A stretch of 64,000 bases of DNA, from positions 93,226 through 157,225 of the forward strand of contig NZ_JAGJDY010000012.1 of the NCBI RefSeq assembly GCF_018100795.1, given 5' to 3'. The position numbers and the translations under genes were made by a program. The notes beneath the pieces are model-generated. The model worked only from the letters and a program-made list of their open reading frames with translations. It had not been told where the DNA came from and ran no database searches. Source of the stretch: Alteromonas sp. MMG017. GTDB lineage: Bacteria; Pseudomonadota; Gammaproteobacteria; Enterobacterales; Alteromonadaceae. This document shows, piece after piece, positions 43,264 to 53,941 of the stretch (position 1 is its first letter; the number at the start of each line of letters is the position of its first letter).

Positions 43264-43625
43264 AATGTAGCGGTTAAAGAATTTGTGTAATTACAACATA
43301 TTTTAGCGTATTAGTCTTTATGGTTTGATTCTTAAACCTCTATATTTATTAGATGCTTAAGCTTTTTTTACGTAAACTGAAGTTACTTTGAATTATTCTT
43401 AAAACACCTTCGTTTTACGCTTAATTTTACGTTTTTACCTAAAGAAGGAATCACAATATGAAGCAGAAATACCATTTATTAGTTGCTTAACTTTAGAAAT
43501 ACCACCTGTTTATAATTCAATACTTACTCTTAATCACTTTCAGTAATAAAAAAGTCTCATTTATTCTTTTCTCTTCTGTAAGAAAGTCGTTAGCCTTATG
43601 CCCATCGAATTAAGGCTAAAGAATT
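43264..43625. other. Divergent intergenic region upstream of cysJIH, with a possible 10-codon leader
   Basis: This 362-base AT-rich region holds the promoters of the TonB receptor and cysJ. It contains a palindrome tgtaattaca (43286-43295), an imperfect direct repeat ttattag(a/t)tgcttaa (about 43347-43361 and 43476-43490), and a short reading frame at 43458-43490 with a strong SD. CysB-type control is expected for cysJIH but I cannot identify a CysB site. Confidence 0.5.
43458..43490 (+). CDS. Candidate 10-codon leader peptide upstream of cysJ
   Basis: ATG at 43458 is preceded by AAGAAGGAA with 7-base spacing and opens a frame MKQKYHLLVA ending in TAA at 43490, 135 bases before cysJ. The peptide has no cysteine or methionine run, so classical attenuation by charged tRNA-Cys is not obvious. 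It may be chance; only the strong SD supports it. Confidence 0.3.
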   Translation: MKQKYHLLVA

Positions 43626-45452
43626 ATGTCACAACAATCGAACAATCCATCGGCTACTGGTGCCGTATTAAATGAACAACAGTTCAATGCAATTACCCAA
43701 GCAATTTCTGGGTTAAACCGTGATCAACTGACTTGGATCAGTGGGTATGCTGCCGGTATGGCCGCTGCACAAGGCGGCGCCGTTGCGGCAACGGCTGACA
43801 GTGCAGTAGCACCTGCGCAGACTGATGCCCCTACGCTTACTATTTTATTCGGTTCACAAACCGGTAATGCGAAAGGCGTGGCACAGCAATGTCAGGCTAA
43901 AGCGGAAGAAGCGGGCTTTAACTCTACGTTAGTTAGCATGGCAGATTACAAACCTCGTTCGCTTAAAGCTGAAACCCACGTGGCGCTATTTGTTAGTACC
44001 CATGGTGAAGGCGATGCGCCAGATGATGCAATCGAGTTGCATGAATTTGTTAACGGCAAGAAAGCACCTAAATTGAATAACACTAAATATGCGGTGTTAG
44101 GACTAGGTGATAGCAGCTACGAATTCTTCTGCCAAACGGGCAAAGACTTCGATGAACGCCTAGGCAAACTGGGTGGTACCGAGTTGGTTGCGCGTGCCGA
44201 TTGCGATGTTGACTATGAAGCTCAAGCTGAAAGTTGGTTGAACGATTTAATTGCATCCCTTAAGGATGACTTTAGTGCAGCAGCGCCTGCTGCCCAAGCG
44301 GTTCAAACCGGTTCGGCGGTTCAAGGTGCACCTGAGCAAGCGTATACCAAAAAAGCGCCTTTCACCGCGACCTTGCTTGATGCTCAAAAAATTACCGGCC
44401 GTGATTCAGTAAAAGACATTCGTCATATTGAAATTAGCCTAGAAGACTCTGGTATCACCTATAAAGCTGGTGATGCATTAGGCGTGTGGTTTAAAAATGC
44501 GCCAAGCCTTGTTGAAGCGTTCATAGACACGCTTTCTCTTGATGGCGATGCAGAAGTGACGGTTGCTGATGCAACGCTCACGTTGCGTGAAGCACTAAGT
44601 AGCAAGCTTGAGCTTACGCTGAGCTACCCTAACTTCATTAAAGCCTATCAAGCAGCTACAGGTTCAGAAAGCTTAGCTGCGATGATGGAAGATAAAGCGA
44701 AACTACGTACCTACATGGCAGAGCGTCAATTGATTGATATTGTGCGTGACCATCCGGGCAGCTTAACTGCGCAACAACTTGTTGAAGCATTTCGACCGCT
44801 CACACCACGCTTGTACTCTATTGCATCTAGCCAAACCGAAGTTGAAGATGAAGTTCATCTAACGGTCGCTCACGTAGACTATGAGGCCTTTGGTCATCGT
44901 CACCAAGGCGGTGCGTCTGGTTTCTTGTGTGAGTATTTAGAAGAAAACGGTGAAGTAGACGTGTTTGTTGAAAACAACGATCACTTCCGCTTACCTGATG
45001 ATGCCAATACACCAGTTATTATGGTTGGCCCAGGTACCGGTATCGCGCCATTCAGAGCATTCATGCAAGAGCGTGATGCACAAGATGCTGAAGGCAAAAA
45101 CTGGTTGTTCTTCGGTAACCCACATTTCACGCAAGACTTCTTGTATCAAGTGGAATGGCAAGGCTACGTGAAAGACGGCCTATTAGATAAAATCACATTG
45201 GCTTTCTCTCGCGACCAAGAAGAGAAAGTGTATGTGCAGCACCGTTTGCTAGAGCATGGTAAAGAAGTGTACGAATGGCTTCAGCAAGGCGCACATTTTT
45301 ATGTGTGTGGCGATGCAATGTACATGGCGAAAGATGTAGAAAACGCACTTATCAGTATTGTGCAACAGTACGGCGAAAAATCAGAAGCCGATGCTAAAGC
45401 GTACTTAGTTGAATTACGCAAAGCGAAACGTTACCAGAAGGATGTCTATTAA
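43626..45452 (+). CDS. cysJ: Sulfite reductase [NADPH] flavoprotein alpha-subunit
   Basis: A 608-residue FMN/FAD electron-transfer subunit that passes electrons from NADPH to CysI in assimilatory sulfate reduction. It has a flavodoxin domain from about residue 72 ([47 protein letters not shown]), the FAD-binding [20 protein letters not shown] region, [17 protein letters not shown] for NADPH, and the terminal YQKDVY. Length matches E. coli CysJ. Its stop overlaps the cysI start as TAATG. Confidence 0.96.
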   Translation: MSQQSNNPSATGAVLNEQQFNAITQAISGLNRDQLTWISGYAAGMAAAQGGAVAATADSAVAPAQTDAPTLTILFGSQTGNAKGVAQQCQAKAEEAGFNSTLVSMADYKPRSLKAETHVALFVSTHGEGDAPDDAIELHEFVNGKKAPKLNNTKYAVLGLGDSSYEFFCQTGKDFDERLGKLGGTELVARADCDVDYEAQAESWLNDLIASLKDDFSAAAPAAQAVQTGSAVQGAPEQAYTKKAPFTATLLDAQKITGRDSVKDIRHIEISLEDSGITYKAGDALGVWFKNAPSLVEAFIDTLSLDGDAEVTVADATLTLREALSSKLELTLSYPNFIKAYQAATGSESLAAMMEDKAKLRTYMAERQLIDIVRDHPGSLTAQQLVEAFRPLTPRLYSIASSQTEVEDEVHLTVAHVDYEAFGHRHQGGASGFLCEYLEENGEVDVFVENNDHFRLPDDANTPVIMVGPGTGIAPFRAFMQERDAQDAEGKNWLFFGNPHFTQDFLYQVEWQGYVKDGLLDKITLAFSRDQEEKVYVQHRLLEHGKEVYEWLQQGAHFYVCGDAMYMAKDVENALISIVQQYGEKSEADAKAYLVELRKAKRYQKDVY

Positions 45453-47170
45453 TGAGCAATGAAAAATCACCATTTATCGTTGAGGGCAAACTGGCTGACA
45501 ACGAGCGCTTAAAGCGTGAAAGTAATAACTTACGCGGCACTATTGAAACCGATTTAAAAGACGATTTAACCGGTGGGTTCACGGCGGATAACTTCCAACT
45601 TATTCGCTTCCACGGAATGTACCAGCAAGACGATCGTGATATTCGCGCCGAGCGTGCTAAGCAAAAACTAGAGCCATTGCACAATGTAATGCTACGTGCC
45701 CGTTTACCGGGTGGTGTAATTACCCCTGACCAATGGTTAGCTATCGACAAGTTTGCCGCTGATCACACCATGTACGGCAGCATTCGTCTTACTACCCGTC
45801 AAACCTTCCAGTTTCATGGTGTATTAAAGCCAAAAATCAAGTCGATGCACCAAATGCTTAATAAAGCGGGTATCGACTCTATTGCTACAGCCGGTGACGT
45901 AAACCGAAACGTACTTTGTACGTCTAACCCGGTTGAGTCTGCTTTGCATGTTGAAGCATATGCCTGGGCTAAGAAGATAAGCGAGCACTTACTTCCTAAA
46001 ACCCGTGCTTATGCTGAAATTTGGCTAGATGGCGAAAGAGTGGAAACCACTGAAAAGCCAGTAGAACCAATTTTAGGTGACAATTACTTACCTCGTAAGT
46101 TTAAAACCACCGTAGTTATTCCACCGCAAAACGATGTAGATGTTCACGCGAACGATCTTAACTTTGTGGCCATTGCTGAAAACGGCAAGCTGATTGGTTT
46201 TAACGTACTAGTGGGCGGCGGCCTAGCCATGACTCATGGCGATAAGAGCACCTTCCCACGGAAAGCCAGTGACTTTGGTTTTATTGGTTTGGATGACACA
46301 TTAGCCGTTGCAGCAGCAGTGGTGACTACCCAGCGCGATTGGGGTAACCGTGTTAACCGCAAAAACGCCAAAACCAAATACACACTAGAACGTGTAGGCG
46401 TAGATAACTTTAAGGCCGAAGTAGAGAAACGTGCAGGCGTGACCTTTGGCGAAACCCGTCCTTATGAATTTACAACCCGTGGCGATAGCTTCGGCTGGGT
46501 TGAAGGCATAGACGGCAAATACCACTTAACGCTATTTATCGAAAACGGCCGAATTTTAGATTATCCGGGCAAAACCTTAAAAACAGGGTGTGCTGAGATT
46601 GCAAAAATTCATACTGGCGACTTCCGCTTAACCGCGAATCAGAACCTGATTGTGGCGGGTGTACCAGCAGAAGATAAAGAAAAGATTGAAGCTTTGGCCC
46701 GAGAGCATGGCCTTATTGCGCCAGAGATTTCAAACCAACGTCTTGATTCTATGGCTTGTGTTGCATTGCCTACCTGCCCGTTAGCGATGGCCGAAGCTGA
46801 GCGCTACTTGCCTGATGCGGTGACTGAGCTTGAAGGTTTACTAATTAAGCATGGCTTAGCGGATGACAGTATTATTTTCCGTGTAACAGGCTGCCCGAAT
46901 GGGTGTGGTCGCGCCATGTTGGCCGAAGTCGGTTTAGTGGGTAAAGGCCCAGGTAAATATAATTTCCACTTAGGTGGCGATCGTGAAGGAACGCGTATTC
47001 CTAAGATGTATCGTGAAAACATCAGTGAACAAGAAATTATGGCCGAACTTGATTCATTAATTGGCAAGTGGGCGAAAGAGCGTAACGGTAACGAATCGTT
47101 CGGTGATTATGTTATTCGCGCTGAAATTGTCGCACCCGTTGTCGATTCAGCTAGAGACTTTTATGAGTAA
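45452..47170 (+). CDS. cysI: Sulfite reductase hemoprotein beta-subunit
   Basis: A 572-residue siroheme/[4Fe-4S] enzyme that reduces sulfite to sulfide by six electrons. The cluster-binding cysteines are in [18 protein letters not shown] (C-x5-C) and [16 protein letters not shown] (C-x3-C). The substrate-binding basic residues lie in the [14 protein letters not shown] and VLCTSNP regions. It is coupled to cysJ upstream and overlaps cysH by 8 bases. Confidence 0.96.
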   Translation: MSNEKSPFIVEGKLADNERLKRESNNLRGTIETDLKDDLTGGFTADNFQLIRFHGMYQQDDRDIRAERAKQKLEPLHNVMLRARLPGGVITPDQWLAIDKFAADHTMYGSIRLTTRQTFQFHGVLKPKIKSMHQMLNKAGIDSIATAGDVNRNVLCTSNPVESALHVEAYAWAKKISEHLLPKTRAYAEIWLDGERVETTEKPVEPILGDNYLPRKFKTTVVIPPQNDVDVHANDLNFVAIAENGKLIGFNVLVGGGLAMTHGDKSTFPRKASDFGFIGLDDTLAVAAAVVTTQRDWGNRVNRKNAKTKYTLERVGVDNFKAEVEKRAGVTFGETRPYEFTTRGDSFGWVEGIDGKYHLTLFIENGRILDYPGKTLKTGCAEIAKIHTGDFRLTANQNLIVAGVPAEDKEKIEALAREHGLIAPEISNQRLDSMACVALPTCPLAMAEAERYLPDAVTELEGLLIKHGLADDSIIFRVTGCPNGCGRAMLAEVGLVGKGPGKYNFHLGGDREGTRIPKMYRENISEQEIMAELDSLIGKWAKERNGNESFGDYVIRAEIVAPVVDSARDFYE

Positions 47171-47909
47171 TTCGACGCTACTTAATAGCAGTCCGCTAAC
47201 ACTTGATATCAGCAAGGAAGCCCTTGCCGATATCAATGTTGAACTGGAAGAGATGAGTGCTCAGGCCCGCGTGGCGTGGGCGCTTGAAAACTTACCTGAC
47301 AGTCACATTGTGTCATCAAGCTTTGGTGCCCAATCTGCGGTTATGCTACATATGCTTACCCAAGCTAAGCCAGATATTCCCGTGGTATTGACGGATACGG
47401 GCTATTTGTTTCCTGAAACCTACAAGTTTATTGATGAGTTGAAAGACGCATTGAATTTGAACTTGCACGTGTATAACGCAGATATTTCATCTGCGTGGCA
47501 AGAAGCCCGCTTTGGTCGATTATGGGAGCAGGGAGTTGAAGGCATTGAGCAGTACAACCGAATGAACAAGGTTGAACCTATGCAACGTGCTTTGAAAGAA
47601 CTTAACGCAGGTACGTGGTTTGCCGGTTTGCGCCGTAGCCAATCTGATACCCGCGGTAAGTTACCTGTGCTTCAAAAGGTAGGCAGTCAGTTTAAGCTCT
47701 ATCCTATTATTGATTGGAGCAACAAAGACCTGCACTACTATTTGAAAGAGCATGGTTTGTCGTACCATCCTTTGTGGGATGAAGGCTATGTGTCTATTGG
47801 CGATTGGCATACCACGCAATCATTGCAAGAAGGCATGAGTGAACAAGATACGCGTTTCTTCGGGCTTAAGCGTGAATGTGGGTTGCACGAGTTTGGTGAC
47901 GGTATTTAA
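47163..47909 (+). CDS. cysH: Phosphoadenosine phosphosulfate reductase
   Basis: A 248-residue thioredoxin-dependent enzyme that reduces PAPS to sulfite. [14 protein letters not shown] is the PP-loop-type nucleotide site, [16 protein letters not shown] binds the substrate phosphates, and the catalytic Cys is in KRECGLHE near the C-terminus. It has no second Cys pair, so it uses PAPS rather than APS with an iron-sulfur cluster. I start it at ATG 47163 inside the cysI end. A hairpin without a T run lies just past the stop. Confidence 0.95.
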   Translation: MSNSTLLNSSPLTLDISKEALADINVELEEMSAQARVAWALENLPDSHIVSSSFGAQSAVMLHMLTQAKPDIPVVLTDTGYLFPETYKFIDELKDALNLNLHVYNADISSAWQEARFGRLWEQGVEGIEQYNRMNKVEPMQRALKELNAGTWFAGLRRSQSDTRGKLPVLQKVGSQFKLYPIIDWSNKDLHYYLKEHGLSYHPLWDEGYVSIGDWHTTQSLQEGMSEQDTRFFGLKRECGLHEFGDGI

Positions 47910-47921
47910 CCTGTCACTCCG

Positions 47922-47956
47922 TTCGCCTAGCTCACCGAAACAGTGAGACTGGCGAA
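47922..47956 (+). other. Hairpin after cysH
   Basis: ttcgcc-tag-ctcac-cgaaaca-gtgag-act-ggcgaa is a two-part stem with a symmetric internal loop. It begins 13 bases after the cysH stop. It lacks a T run, so it may stabilise the transcript or depend on Rho. Confidence 0.5.
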
Positions 47957-47998
47957 GCGGGTCTAAATTGGCTGGTCTAAAAAGGCCGATCTAAAAAA

Positions 47999-48910
47999 TT
48001 AATGAATATTAAAGACTTCGCTTAATACGCTCTTGAGTGCCGATAAATAAGCTGGGTTTTGTTTTCGTGGTACAAGCTTATAAAGCTCGCTACCTACTGC
48101 GGTAAATTTAAAATACACCAAGGCCACACCTGGCTGCTTACTTTCTAGTGTGAATTGTTCTGCACCACAGCGCCATCTTGTTTGTTGGCCTTCTGCATAT
48201 TCACCGCTTTCTATCTCGCTAGCATAAAGTAGCTTCATATCTTGAAGCGCCAGTAAATCAGGATAGGAAAGGCCCACAGAGGCTAAATTTAGTTGTTCTG
48301 GAACGGCACGTTTAAAAAACGAGAGTATGCCTTTTTTCCTATGGAAACCGACTAATATACGAGGGATGGTATCGTGTTGCCGTCTACTGGCTATACTGAC
48401 GGCCTTCGCAAAGACTTTCGCGTCTCTGTGAGTAAGCAATTTTAGCAATTGTAAACTGCGAAGAGAAAAGCTGCCGGGTTTACTTACCTCAACGGCAAAA
48501 ATCTTGCCCCAAAGCTCCTGCATTCCTGGACTGTGGATCTCTTCTGCCATGTTGCTAAAGGCAAAAAACCAATCTGGATCAAGTCCATCGCTTTCCGATT
48601 CGGTTATAGTTACATTTAGTGCTATATTTAAGACAGCTTGAAGGTTTGCAGCTTTTTGTAATTCAATTATCTGCTTTCTTCGTTCTAACGTGTTTCGTTG
48701 GCTTTTCGGATCTTTCGCCATTGAAGGAGAAATGCCGACACGAGAGAACCAAGAGAGTATCTTTTGCCGTACAAAGTGTGTCGGTGTATCTTGTTGCACG
48801 TTTTGAGTCGCACTTTGGTTTGGATTATCGGTACGGTTAGCCGGCGATGGTTCAGTAGGGCGCTTGGTCTTAGGAAGTGAACTGGTATAAGGATCAGGGG
48901 TTATCTTCAT
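47999..48910 (-). CDS. TIGR03899 family protein
   Basis: A 303-residue soluble protein with a disordered, Pro/Asn/Gln-rich first 45 residues. The body reads LERRKQIIELQKAANLQAVLNIAL, LDPDWFFAFSNMAEEIHSPGMQELWGKIFAVEVSKPGSFSLRSLQLLKLLTHRDAKVF in pieces, the pattern I associate with TIGR03899. The function is unknown. It is divergent from the REC-EAL gene over 135 bases. Confidence 0.72.
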   Translation of the reverse strand: MKITPDPYTSSLPKTKRPTEPSPANRTDNPNQSATQNVQQDTPTHFVRQKILSWFSRVGISPSMAKDPKSQRNTLERRKQIIELQKAANLQAVLNIALNVTITESESDGLDPDWFFAFSNMAEEIHSPGMQELWGKIFAVEVSKPGSFSLRSLQLLKLLTHRDAKVFAKAVSIASRRQHDTIPRILVGFHRKKGILSFFKRAVPEQLNLASVGLSYPDLLALQDMKLLYASEIESGEYAEGQQTRWRCGAEQFTLESKQPGVALVYFKFTAVGSELYKLVPRKQNPAYLSALKSVLSEVFNIH

Positions 48911-49045
48911 TTTAATATGTAGATTGCCATTAAAAGCATAAACAATAGGTTACCACTATTGCATTGCAGTATCGATTTAGCAATTCTGATAAGCAGCGTA
49001 CAGTCAAAAAGTATGTGTTAGTCAGTGACGAGGGTTTAAGCAGTT

Positions 49046-51280
49046 ATGTCGGCAACGGATTACGATAATGATGAACTTATCTTCTTAGATGATGATGGAA
49101 GTTCTGAGATCGACACTACAATCTACAAGGAATGGAATATTCTCATCGTTGATGACGACGAGGAGATCCATACCGTTACGCGACTCGCGCTCTCAGATCT
49201 TATTGTTAACGATAGAAAACTTAATTTCCTTCATGCTTATTCGGCTAAAGAAGCCAAAACACTTCTGCACGATTACGGTAAAACCATAGCTATTATTCTA
49301 CTGGATGTTGTCATGGAAACTGACGATGCCGGTTTCGATGTTGTGCGTTATATTCGCGAATCTATGGGGCTAACCGAGCCACGTATTGTCTTAAGAACAG
49401 GGCAACCTGGTTACGCACCTGAAGAAGAGGTGATTAAGCTTTACGATATTAACGATTACAAAACAAAGACTGAACTTACCCGCGCTAAACTGATGACCAC
49501 GGTTATCTCTTCTCTGCGCTCTTATCAGCAAATAATGACAATCAATCAAAACCGTGTTGGTTTAGAAAAAATCATCACCTCGTCAGCCAACTTATTTGAA
49601 GAGCATTCGGTAAAAGGGTTTTGCGAAGGGGTTGTCACTCAAATTAGTTCGTTGATTGGATTAGATGCTGAAGGGCTTGTTTGCGCTAGGGCGGGTTCGG
49701 TTTTAGATAAAGACGACAACGGTGTGTATGTCTTAGGAGCAGCTGGCGAATATGCTTCTTTCATTAATGAGTCTATTGAAAACATTAACAACAGTGAAAT
49801 TTCCGAGCAAGTAGGTCGTTGCCTTCGCCTTAAACGTCATATTTTCGAATCTGATTCATCTGTGCTGTATATAAACCGTTCCGGCTTTGAAGCGGCAGTA
49901 TACGTGAATATGGTAAGTGAGATTACTAACCTAGATAAAAGCTTGTTAGAAGTGTTTTTAACCAGCATTTCGGTAGGCTACGAAAATGTAAACTTGTTTC
50001 ACCAGTTAAGAAATGCGGCCTTTAGGGATTGGCTTACGCGACTTCCTAACCGTAATGAATTTATTAATATGCTCGATAAACCGCATATTTTTGCCTGCGA
50101 GAACTGTTCGGTCGCGCTTATTGATGTAAACCACTTTTCAGACATTAACGATGGGTTAGGCCAAGAGGCTGGAAACGAGCTATTGTGTGCTATCAGTGAT
50201 AGGTTTCAAGCTTGCTTCGATGAATCAGTTAAAATCGGGCGCATTGGTGCGGATGTGTTTGGGCTTATTGGGCCTTCCAATGTGGTTAACCCAGACAATA
50301 TCAATTCATTGTTTCAATCGTCGTTTAAAGTTAGCGACCATACCTTGCCGGTCAGTGTGACGATTGGGCTATGTCAGCTTGATGACAAACGAAATATTGG
50401 CTTAGAAATTTTAAAACGCATTAATATTGCGTTAAATCGCGCGAAAAAGAACATCAGCGATAACTTCGAATATTTTGCGAAAGACATTGAAGACAAAACG
50501 ACGTGGCGCCTTGAAATGATCCGTCGCTTACGTAGCGACTTCATGGCACGTAAGCTGGAGTTATGGTTTCAACCGCAAGTAGACTTAGTCAGTGAAAAAG
50601 TGGTTGGCATGGAAGGTTTGCTGCGTTGGCCTGATGGCAATAATGGCTATATTTCTCCTGCGGTGTTTGTGCCTCTGGCTGAGTATTCAGGTTTAATTGT
50701 CGATATTGGTGAGTGGGTGCTAGAAGAAGCGTGCCATCGTTTAAAAGATTTAAAAGAGGCAAATTTCGGCGATTTACGAGTTGCGGTAAATATATCAATG
50801 CCTCAATTCAGAGATAGATCTTTTGTGAATAAAGTACTTGGCACTATTAGCTCATCTGAATGCGATCCAAGTCTACTTGAGTTAGAAATAACAGAAAGTG
50901 TAGTGATGGACGAACCGCAGATTGTAATAGATGCCCTTAGAACGTTAAAAGAACATGGCGTAGCCATAGCAATAGACGACTTCGGTACAGGGTTTTCGTC
51001 TATGAGTTACTTGCAGCAACTTCCGCTAGATCGTTTAAAAGTCGACCGCTCGTTTATCCGAGACATTGAACCGGGTAAAAGTGCAGTGCTTGCCGAGACC
51101 ATTGTGACCTTAGGAAACAAATTAGGACTACTCACTATTGCTGAAGGAATTGAAACCAAAGAGCAAGCTGAGTATATGATTGAATTGGGTTGTAACGAAG
51201 CGCAAGGTTTCTTCTACGCTAAACCCATGCCATTTAGTGAATTGATGGATTACCTTGTGTCCCACAAAGACGCGAACTAA
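49046..51280 (+). CDS. REC-DUF3369-GGDEF-EAL response regulator, probable cyclic di-GMP phosphodiesterase
   Basis: A 744-residue protein. An N-terminal receiver domain (about 30-155) has the acidic DDD at 36-38 and phospho-acceptor Asp87 in ILLDVVM. DUF3369 follows (about 160-315), then GGDEF (about 325-475) and EAL (about 490-740). The GGDEF signature is replaced by GADVF at 401-405, so cyclase activity is unlikely. The EAL site reads EGL at 523-525 but keeps the metal Glu, NISMPQF, ELEITES, DDFGTGFSSMSYL and EGIET, so hydrolysis is plausible. No sensor kinase gene is adjacent. Confidence 0.9.
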   Translation: MSATDYDNDELIFLDDDGSSEIDTTIYKEWNILIVDDDEEIHTVTRLALSDLIVNDRKLNFLHAYSAKEAKTLLHDYGKTIAIILLDVVMETDDAGFDVVRYIRESMGLTEPRIVLRTGQPGYAPEEEVIKLYDINDYKTKTELTRAKLMTTVISSLRSYQQIMTINQNRVGLEKIITSSANLFEEHSVKGFCEGVVTQISSLIGLDAEGLVCARAGSVLDKDDNGVYVLGAAGEYASFINESIENINNSEISEQVGRCLRLKRHIFESDSSVLYINRSGFEAAVYVNMVSEITNLDKSLLEVFLTSISVGYENVNLFHQLRNAAFRDWLTRLPNRNEFINMLDKPHIFACENCSVALIDVNHFSDINDGLGQEAGNELLCAISDRFQACFDESVKIGRIGADVFGLIGPSNVVNPDNINSLFQSSFKVSDHTLPVSVTIGLCQLDDKRNIGLEILKRINIALNRAKKNISDNFEYFAKDIEDKTTWRLEMIRRLRSDFMARKLELWFQPQVDLVSEKVVGMEGLLRWPDGNNGYISPAVFVPLAEYSGLIVDIGEWVLEEACHRLKDLKEANFGDLRVAVNISMPQFRDRSFVNKVLGTISSSECDPSLLELEITESVVMDEPQIVIDALRTLKEHGVAIAIDDFGTGFSSMSYLQQLPLDRLKVDRSFIRDIEPGKSAVLAETIVTLGNKLGLLTIAEGIETKEQAEYMIELGCNEAQGFFYAKPMPFSELMDYLVSHKDAN

Positions 51281-51284
51281 CGAT

Positions 51285-51863
51285 TTACTTTAGTAGTGGA
51301 GTTAAGCGCTCTACCACGTGAGGTAAATACTCAGATTCAAACCAAGGGTGCTGTGCAAGCCAGCGGTTGTTTCTTCCAGACGGGTGGGGCAGCACAGCAA
51401 ACCTCTCATCACAATTGTTCTTTATAGCGTCTGTTAATGTTCGGTACTCAGGTAAGTAATATTGCTGGGCATATCTACCGACAAGTAAGATTAATTCTGG
51501 TTGTATGGCGTTTAACATCCTATTGTGCCAAGTGGGGGCGCATTCTTTTCTAGGTGGTGCATCAGCCCCATTTTTGTAGCCAGGAAAGCAAAATCCCATA
51601 GGCATAATGGCTAATTTGCTTTCATCGTAAAACGTTGTAGTATCAATATGTAGCCACTGCCTCAGCCTTTCACCACTTTTATCGCTGAAGGCTTTCGTGT
51701 TTTGATGTGCGATCAAGCCAGGCGCTTGACCAATTAGCACAACCTTTGCCTGTAACCCAATAGAGAAAATTGGGTTTACGCCATAGGGAAGGTGTTCAAT
51801 ACACAACGAACACTGTTTCGCCTCTTGTACTAAATTATCAAAAATAATCGCCGAATTAGTCAT
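51285..51863 (-). CDS. Uracil-DNA glycosylase family protein
   Basis: A 192-residue protein of the UDG superfamily. CSLCIEHLPYGVNPIF and VVLIGQAPGLIAHQNTKAFSD form the N-terminal catalytic region, GFCFPGYKNGADAPPRKECAP the middle, and VLPHPSGRNNRWLAQHPWF the C-terminal DNA-binding loop. Cys residues near the N-terminus are fewer than in the four-Cys iron-sulfur UDGs. Substrate range is not predictable. It is convergent with the REC-EAL gene with a 4-base gap. Confidence 0.82.
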   Translation of the reverse strand: MTNSAIIFDNLVQEAKQCSLCIEHLPYGVNPIFSIGLQAKVVLIGQAPGLIAHQNTKAFSDKSGERLRQWLHIDTTTFYDESKLAIMPMGFCFPGYKNGADAPPRKECAPTWHNRMLNAIQPELILLVGRYAQQYYLPEYRTLTDAIKNNCDERFAVLPHPSGRNNRWLAQHPWFESEYLPHVVERLTPLLK

Positions 51864-51978
51864 ATTATTTCACTTTGTAATATTGCTGTCATATTCCCAT
51901 GATCCGATTTGACATTAAAACGTATATACATTATGATTTGATCATCGCAGTAATGAACTGCAGAACAGGAGATAAACC

Positions 51979-52293
51979 ATGCGTAAAGTAGTACTAGGAT
52001 TAACCTTAATGTCCGTCTTTGGTATTGCGCATGCGGGCTCTGGCGAAAACCAGCTTTTCGATTGTATGGACGCAAAATCGTTCGAATTGAATAATGAATG
52101 TATAGCTGAAAACATCAATAACAACATTCATTTCCGTGATGCACAAACTGAATTGGTAAATGTTGCCAGCGAAAGTCTTGGAGACTACGCAACTGCAACA
52201 ATGACATTTGACCAAGAAAAGATGCAGATCGATATCGTAGCACATAGAGATGCGCTTTCAGCGCTAAATACTCTGGCTGCAAACCGAGATTAA
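51979..52293 (+). CDS. Small secreted protein
   Basis: A 104-residue protein with a signal peptide (MRKVVLGLTLMSVFGIAHA, then GSG). The mature part of 85 residues has two cysteines (FDCMDAKSFELNNECIAE) 13 residues apart that could form a disulfide. AGGAG lies 7 bases upstream of the ATG and a strong terminator 8 bases downstream. I do not recognise the family. Confidence 0.72.
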   Translation: MRKVVLGLTLMSVFGIAHAGSGENQLFDCMDAKSFELNNECIAENINNNIHFRDAQTELVNVASESLGDYATATMTFDQEKMQIDIVAHRDALSALNTLAANRD

Positions 52294-52300
52294 TTGCACT

Positions 52301-52332
52301 AAAAAAAACCGGCACTAGGTGCCGGTTTTTTT
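52301..52332. terminator. Bidirectional intrinsic terminator
   Basis: aaaaaaaaccggcac-ta-ggtgccggttttttt lies between the small secreted-protein gene and the convergent sthA, with T runs both ways. Confidence 0.9.
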
Positions 52333-52346
52333 GTGCCCAAATTTCC

Positions 52347-53774
52347 TTAAAATATTCTATTTAGCCCATTAATTGCTGCTACACGATAAGCTTCGGCCAT
52401 AGTTGGATAATTAAAGGTCGTATTCACAAAGTAGTCGATAGTATTTCCTTCGCCCTTTTGCTGCATAATTGCTTGTCCAATGTGCACAATTTCAGATGCA
52501 CGCTCTCCAAAACAATGAATACCTAACACTTTCTTAGTTTCTCTATGAAATAGAATTTTTAAACTACCAACCTGTGTTGACGCAATCTGCGCGCGCGCCA
52601 AATGTTTAAACTGGGCTCTACCCACTTCGTAAGGTATTTTTGCGGCGGTAAGCTCTTGTTCGGTTTTTCCAACCGAACTAATCTCTGGAATGGTATAAAT
52701 ACCAGTGGGAATATCAGCCACCAATGCGGTGTGTGTCGTGGCCCCTAACATGGCTTCAGCGGCAAATCGGCCTTGATTATAGGCTGCAGAGGCTAAGCTT
52801 GGGTATCCGATAACGTCGCCTACGGCGAAGATGTTATCTACTTGAGTTTGGTATTTCTCATTGACGCTGAGTTGACCTCGATTATCTGCTTTTAGGCCAA
52901 TGGTCTCTAAACCTAGCATGTCAGTATTACCGGTACGGCCGTTGGCAAACAATAAGCAATCAGCTTTCATTCGTTTACCTGACTCTAGGTTTAATACTAC
53001 GCTGTCTTCTTTACCTTCCACCGACTTATAGGTTTCGTTATGTCTAATAAGTACGCCGTTGTTCCATAGGTGGTAACTTAGCGCATCTGAAATTTCGGTA
53101 TCAAGGAAAGAAAGAAGTCTGTCTCGCATATTTACGAGGTCGACTTTTACGCCCATGCCGCGAAAGATGCTGGCGTATTCTGACCCAATAACACCTGCAC
53201 CGTAGATAATGATGGATTTAGGATCGTGATCAAGAGACAAAATAGTGTCTGAGTTATAAATTCTCGGATGATCAAAATCGATATCGGGTGGCGTGTAAGG
53301 GCGCGAACCCGTAGCAATAGCAATTTGCGCTGCCGTTAAAATATCTTTCGAACCATCATCACGGACTATCTGTAAGGTATTGGCATCAAGGAAGCTAGCT
53401 TCACCGTGGTACAAGTTAACGCGGTTTCTATCATAAAACGACGATCTAAGACGAGTCTGACTTTTTACCACACCACTGGCGTGATGCATAATTTCTGCAA
53501 AAGTGAGACTTCGGCTTAAATGATTGTCTGCAAAAAGGGGGGAGTTGTTATATTCAATTAAGCGGCTAACGGAGTGCCTTAACGCTTTAGACGGAATAGT
53601 CCCCCAATGCGTACATCCACCTCCCACCGCTTCATACCTTTCTACTACGGCGACTTTCTTGCCAGCTTTAGCCAACTGCATGGCTACACCTTCGCCCCCA
53701 GGTCCTGTACCTATAACAATGGCATCGTATTGGTAAGAAGGGGTTACTGGTTTATCTTTTTGCTTTGTCGCCAT
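52347..53774 (-). CDS. sthA: Soluble pyridine nucleotide transhydrogenase
   Basis: A 475-residue flavoprotein that interconverts NADPH and NADH in the cytoplasm. The FAD motif is [17 protein letters not shown], and [17 protein letters not shown] carries Thr in place of one of the redox cysteines of related disulfide reductases, which identifies Sth[18 protein letters not shown] binds NAD(P) and [18 protein letters not shown] is the second FAD contact. Length matches E. coli SthA (about 466). Monocistronic. Confidence 0.95.
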   Translation of the reverse strand: MATKQKDKPVTPSYQYDAIVIGTGPGGEGVAMQLAKAGKKVAVVERYEAVGGGCTHWGTIPSKALRHSVSRLIEYNNSPLFADNHLSRSLTFAEIMHHASGVVKSQTRLRSSFYDRNRVNLYHGEASFLDANTLQIVRDDGSKDILTAAQIAIATGSRPYTPPDIDFDHPRIYNSDTILSLDHDPKSIIIYGAGVIGSEYASIFRGMGVKVDLVNMRDRLLSFLDTEISDALSYHLWNNGVLIRHNETYKSVEGKEDSVVLNLESGKRMKADCLLFANGRTGNTDMLGLETIGLKADNRGQLSVNEKYQTQVDNIFAVGDVIGYPSLASAAYNQGRFAAEAMLGATTHTALVADIPTGIYTIPEISSVGKTEQELTAAKIPYEVGRAQFKHLARAQIASTQVGSLKILFHRETKKVLGIHCFGERASEIVHIGQAIMQQKGEGNTIDYFVNTTFNYPTMAEAYRVAAINGLNRIF

Positions 53775-53882
53775 AACTACATCCTATTTTTGAGTGGCCG
53801 CTTATGTCGTAAAATAACTATTACTTATATTCTACGTTACTGGGTTTGTAACACTAACTCTAGTGCTAATCGCCAAATAAAC

Positions 53883-53915
53883 AAAACCCACATGTGCAAA
53901 GCGCATGTGGGTTTT
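53883..53915. terminator. Intrinsic terminator
   Basis: aaaacccacatgtgc-aaa-gcgcatgtgggtttt, a long near-perfect stem, lies 27 bases past the desaturase stop on the minus strand and within the sthA promoter side on the other. Confidence 0.85.
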
Positions 53916-53941
53916 TAAATAAAGCGGGTGGAGCCAATAAT

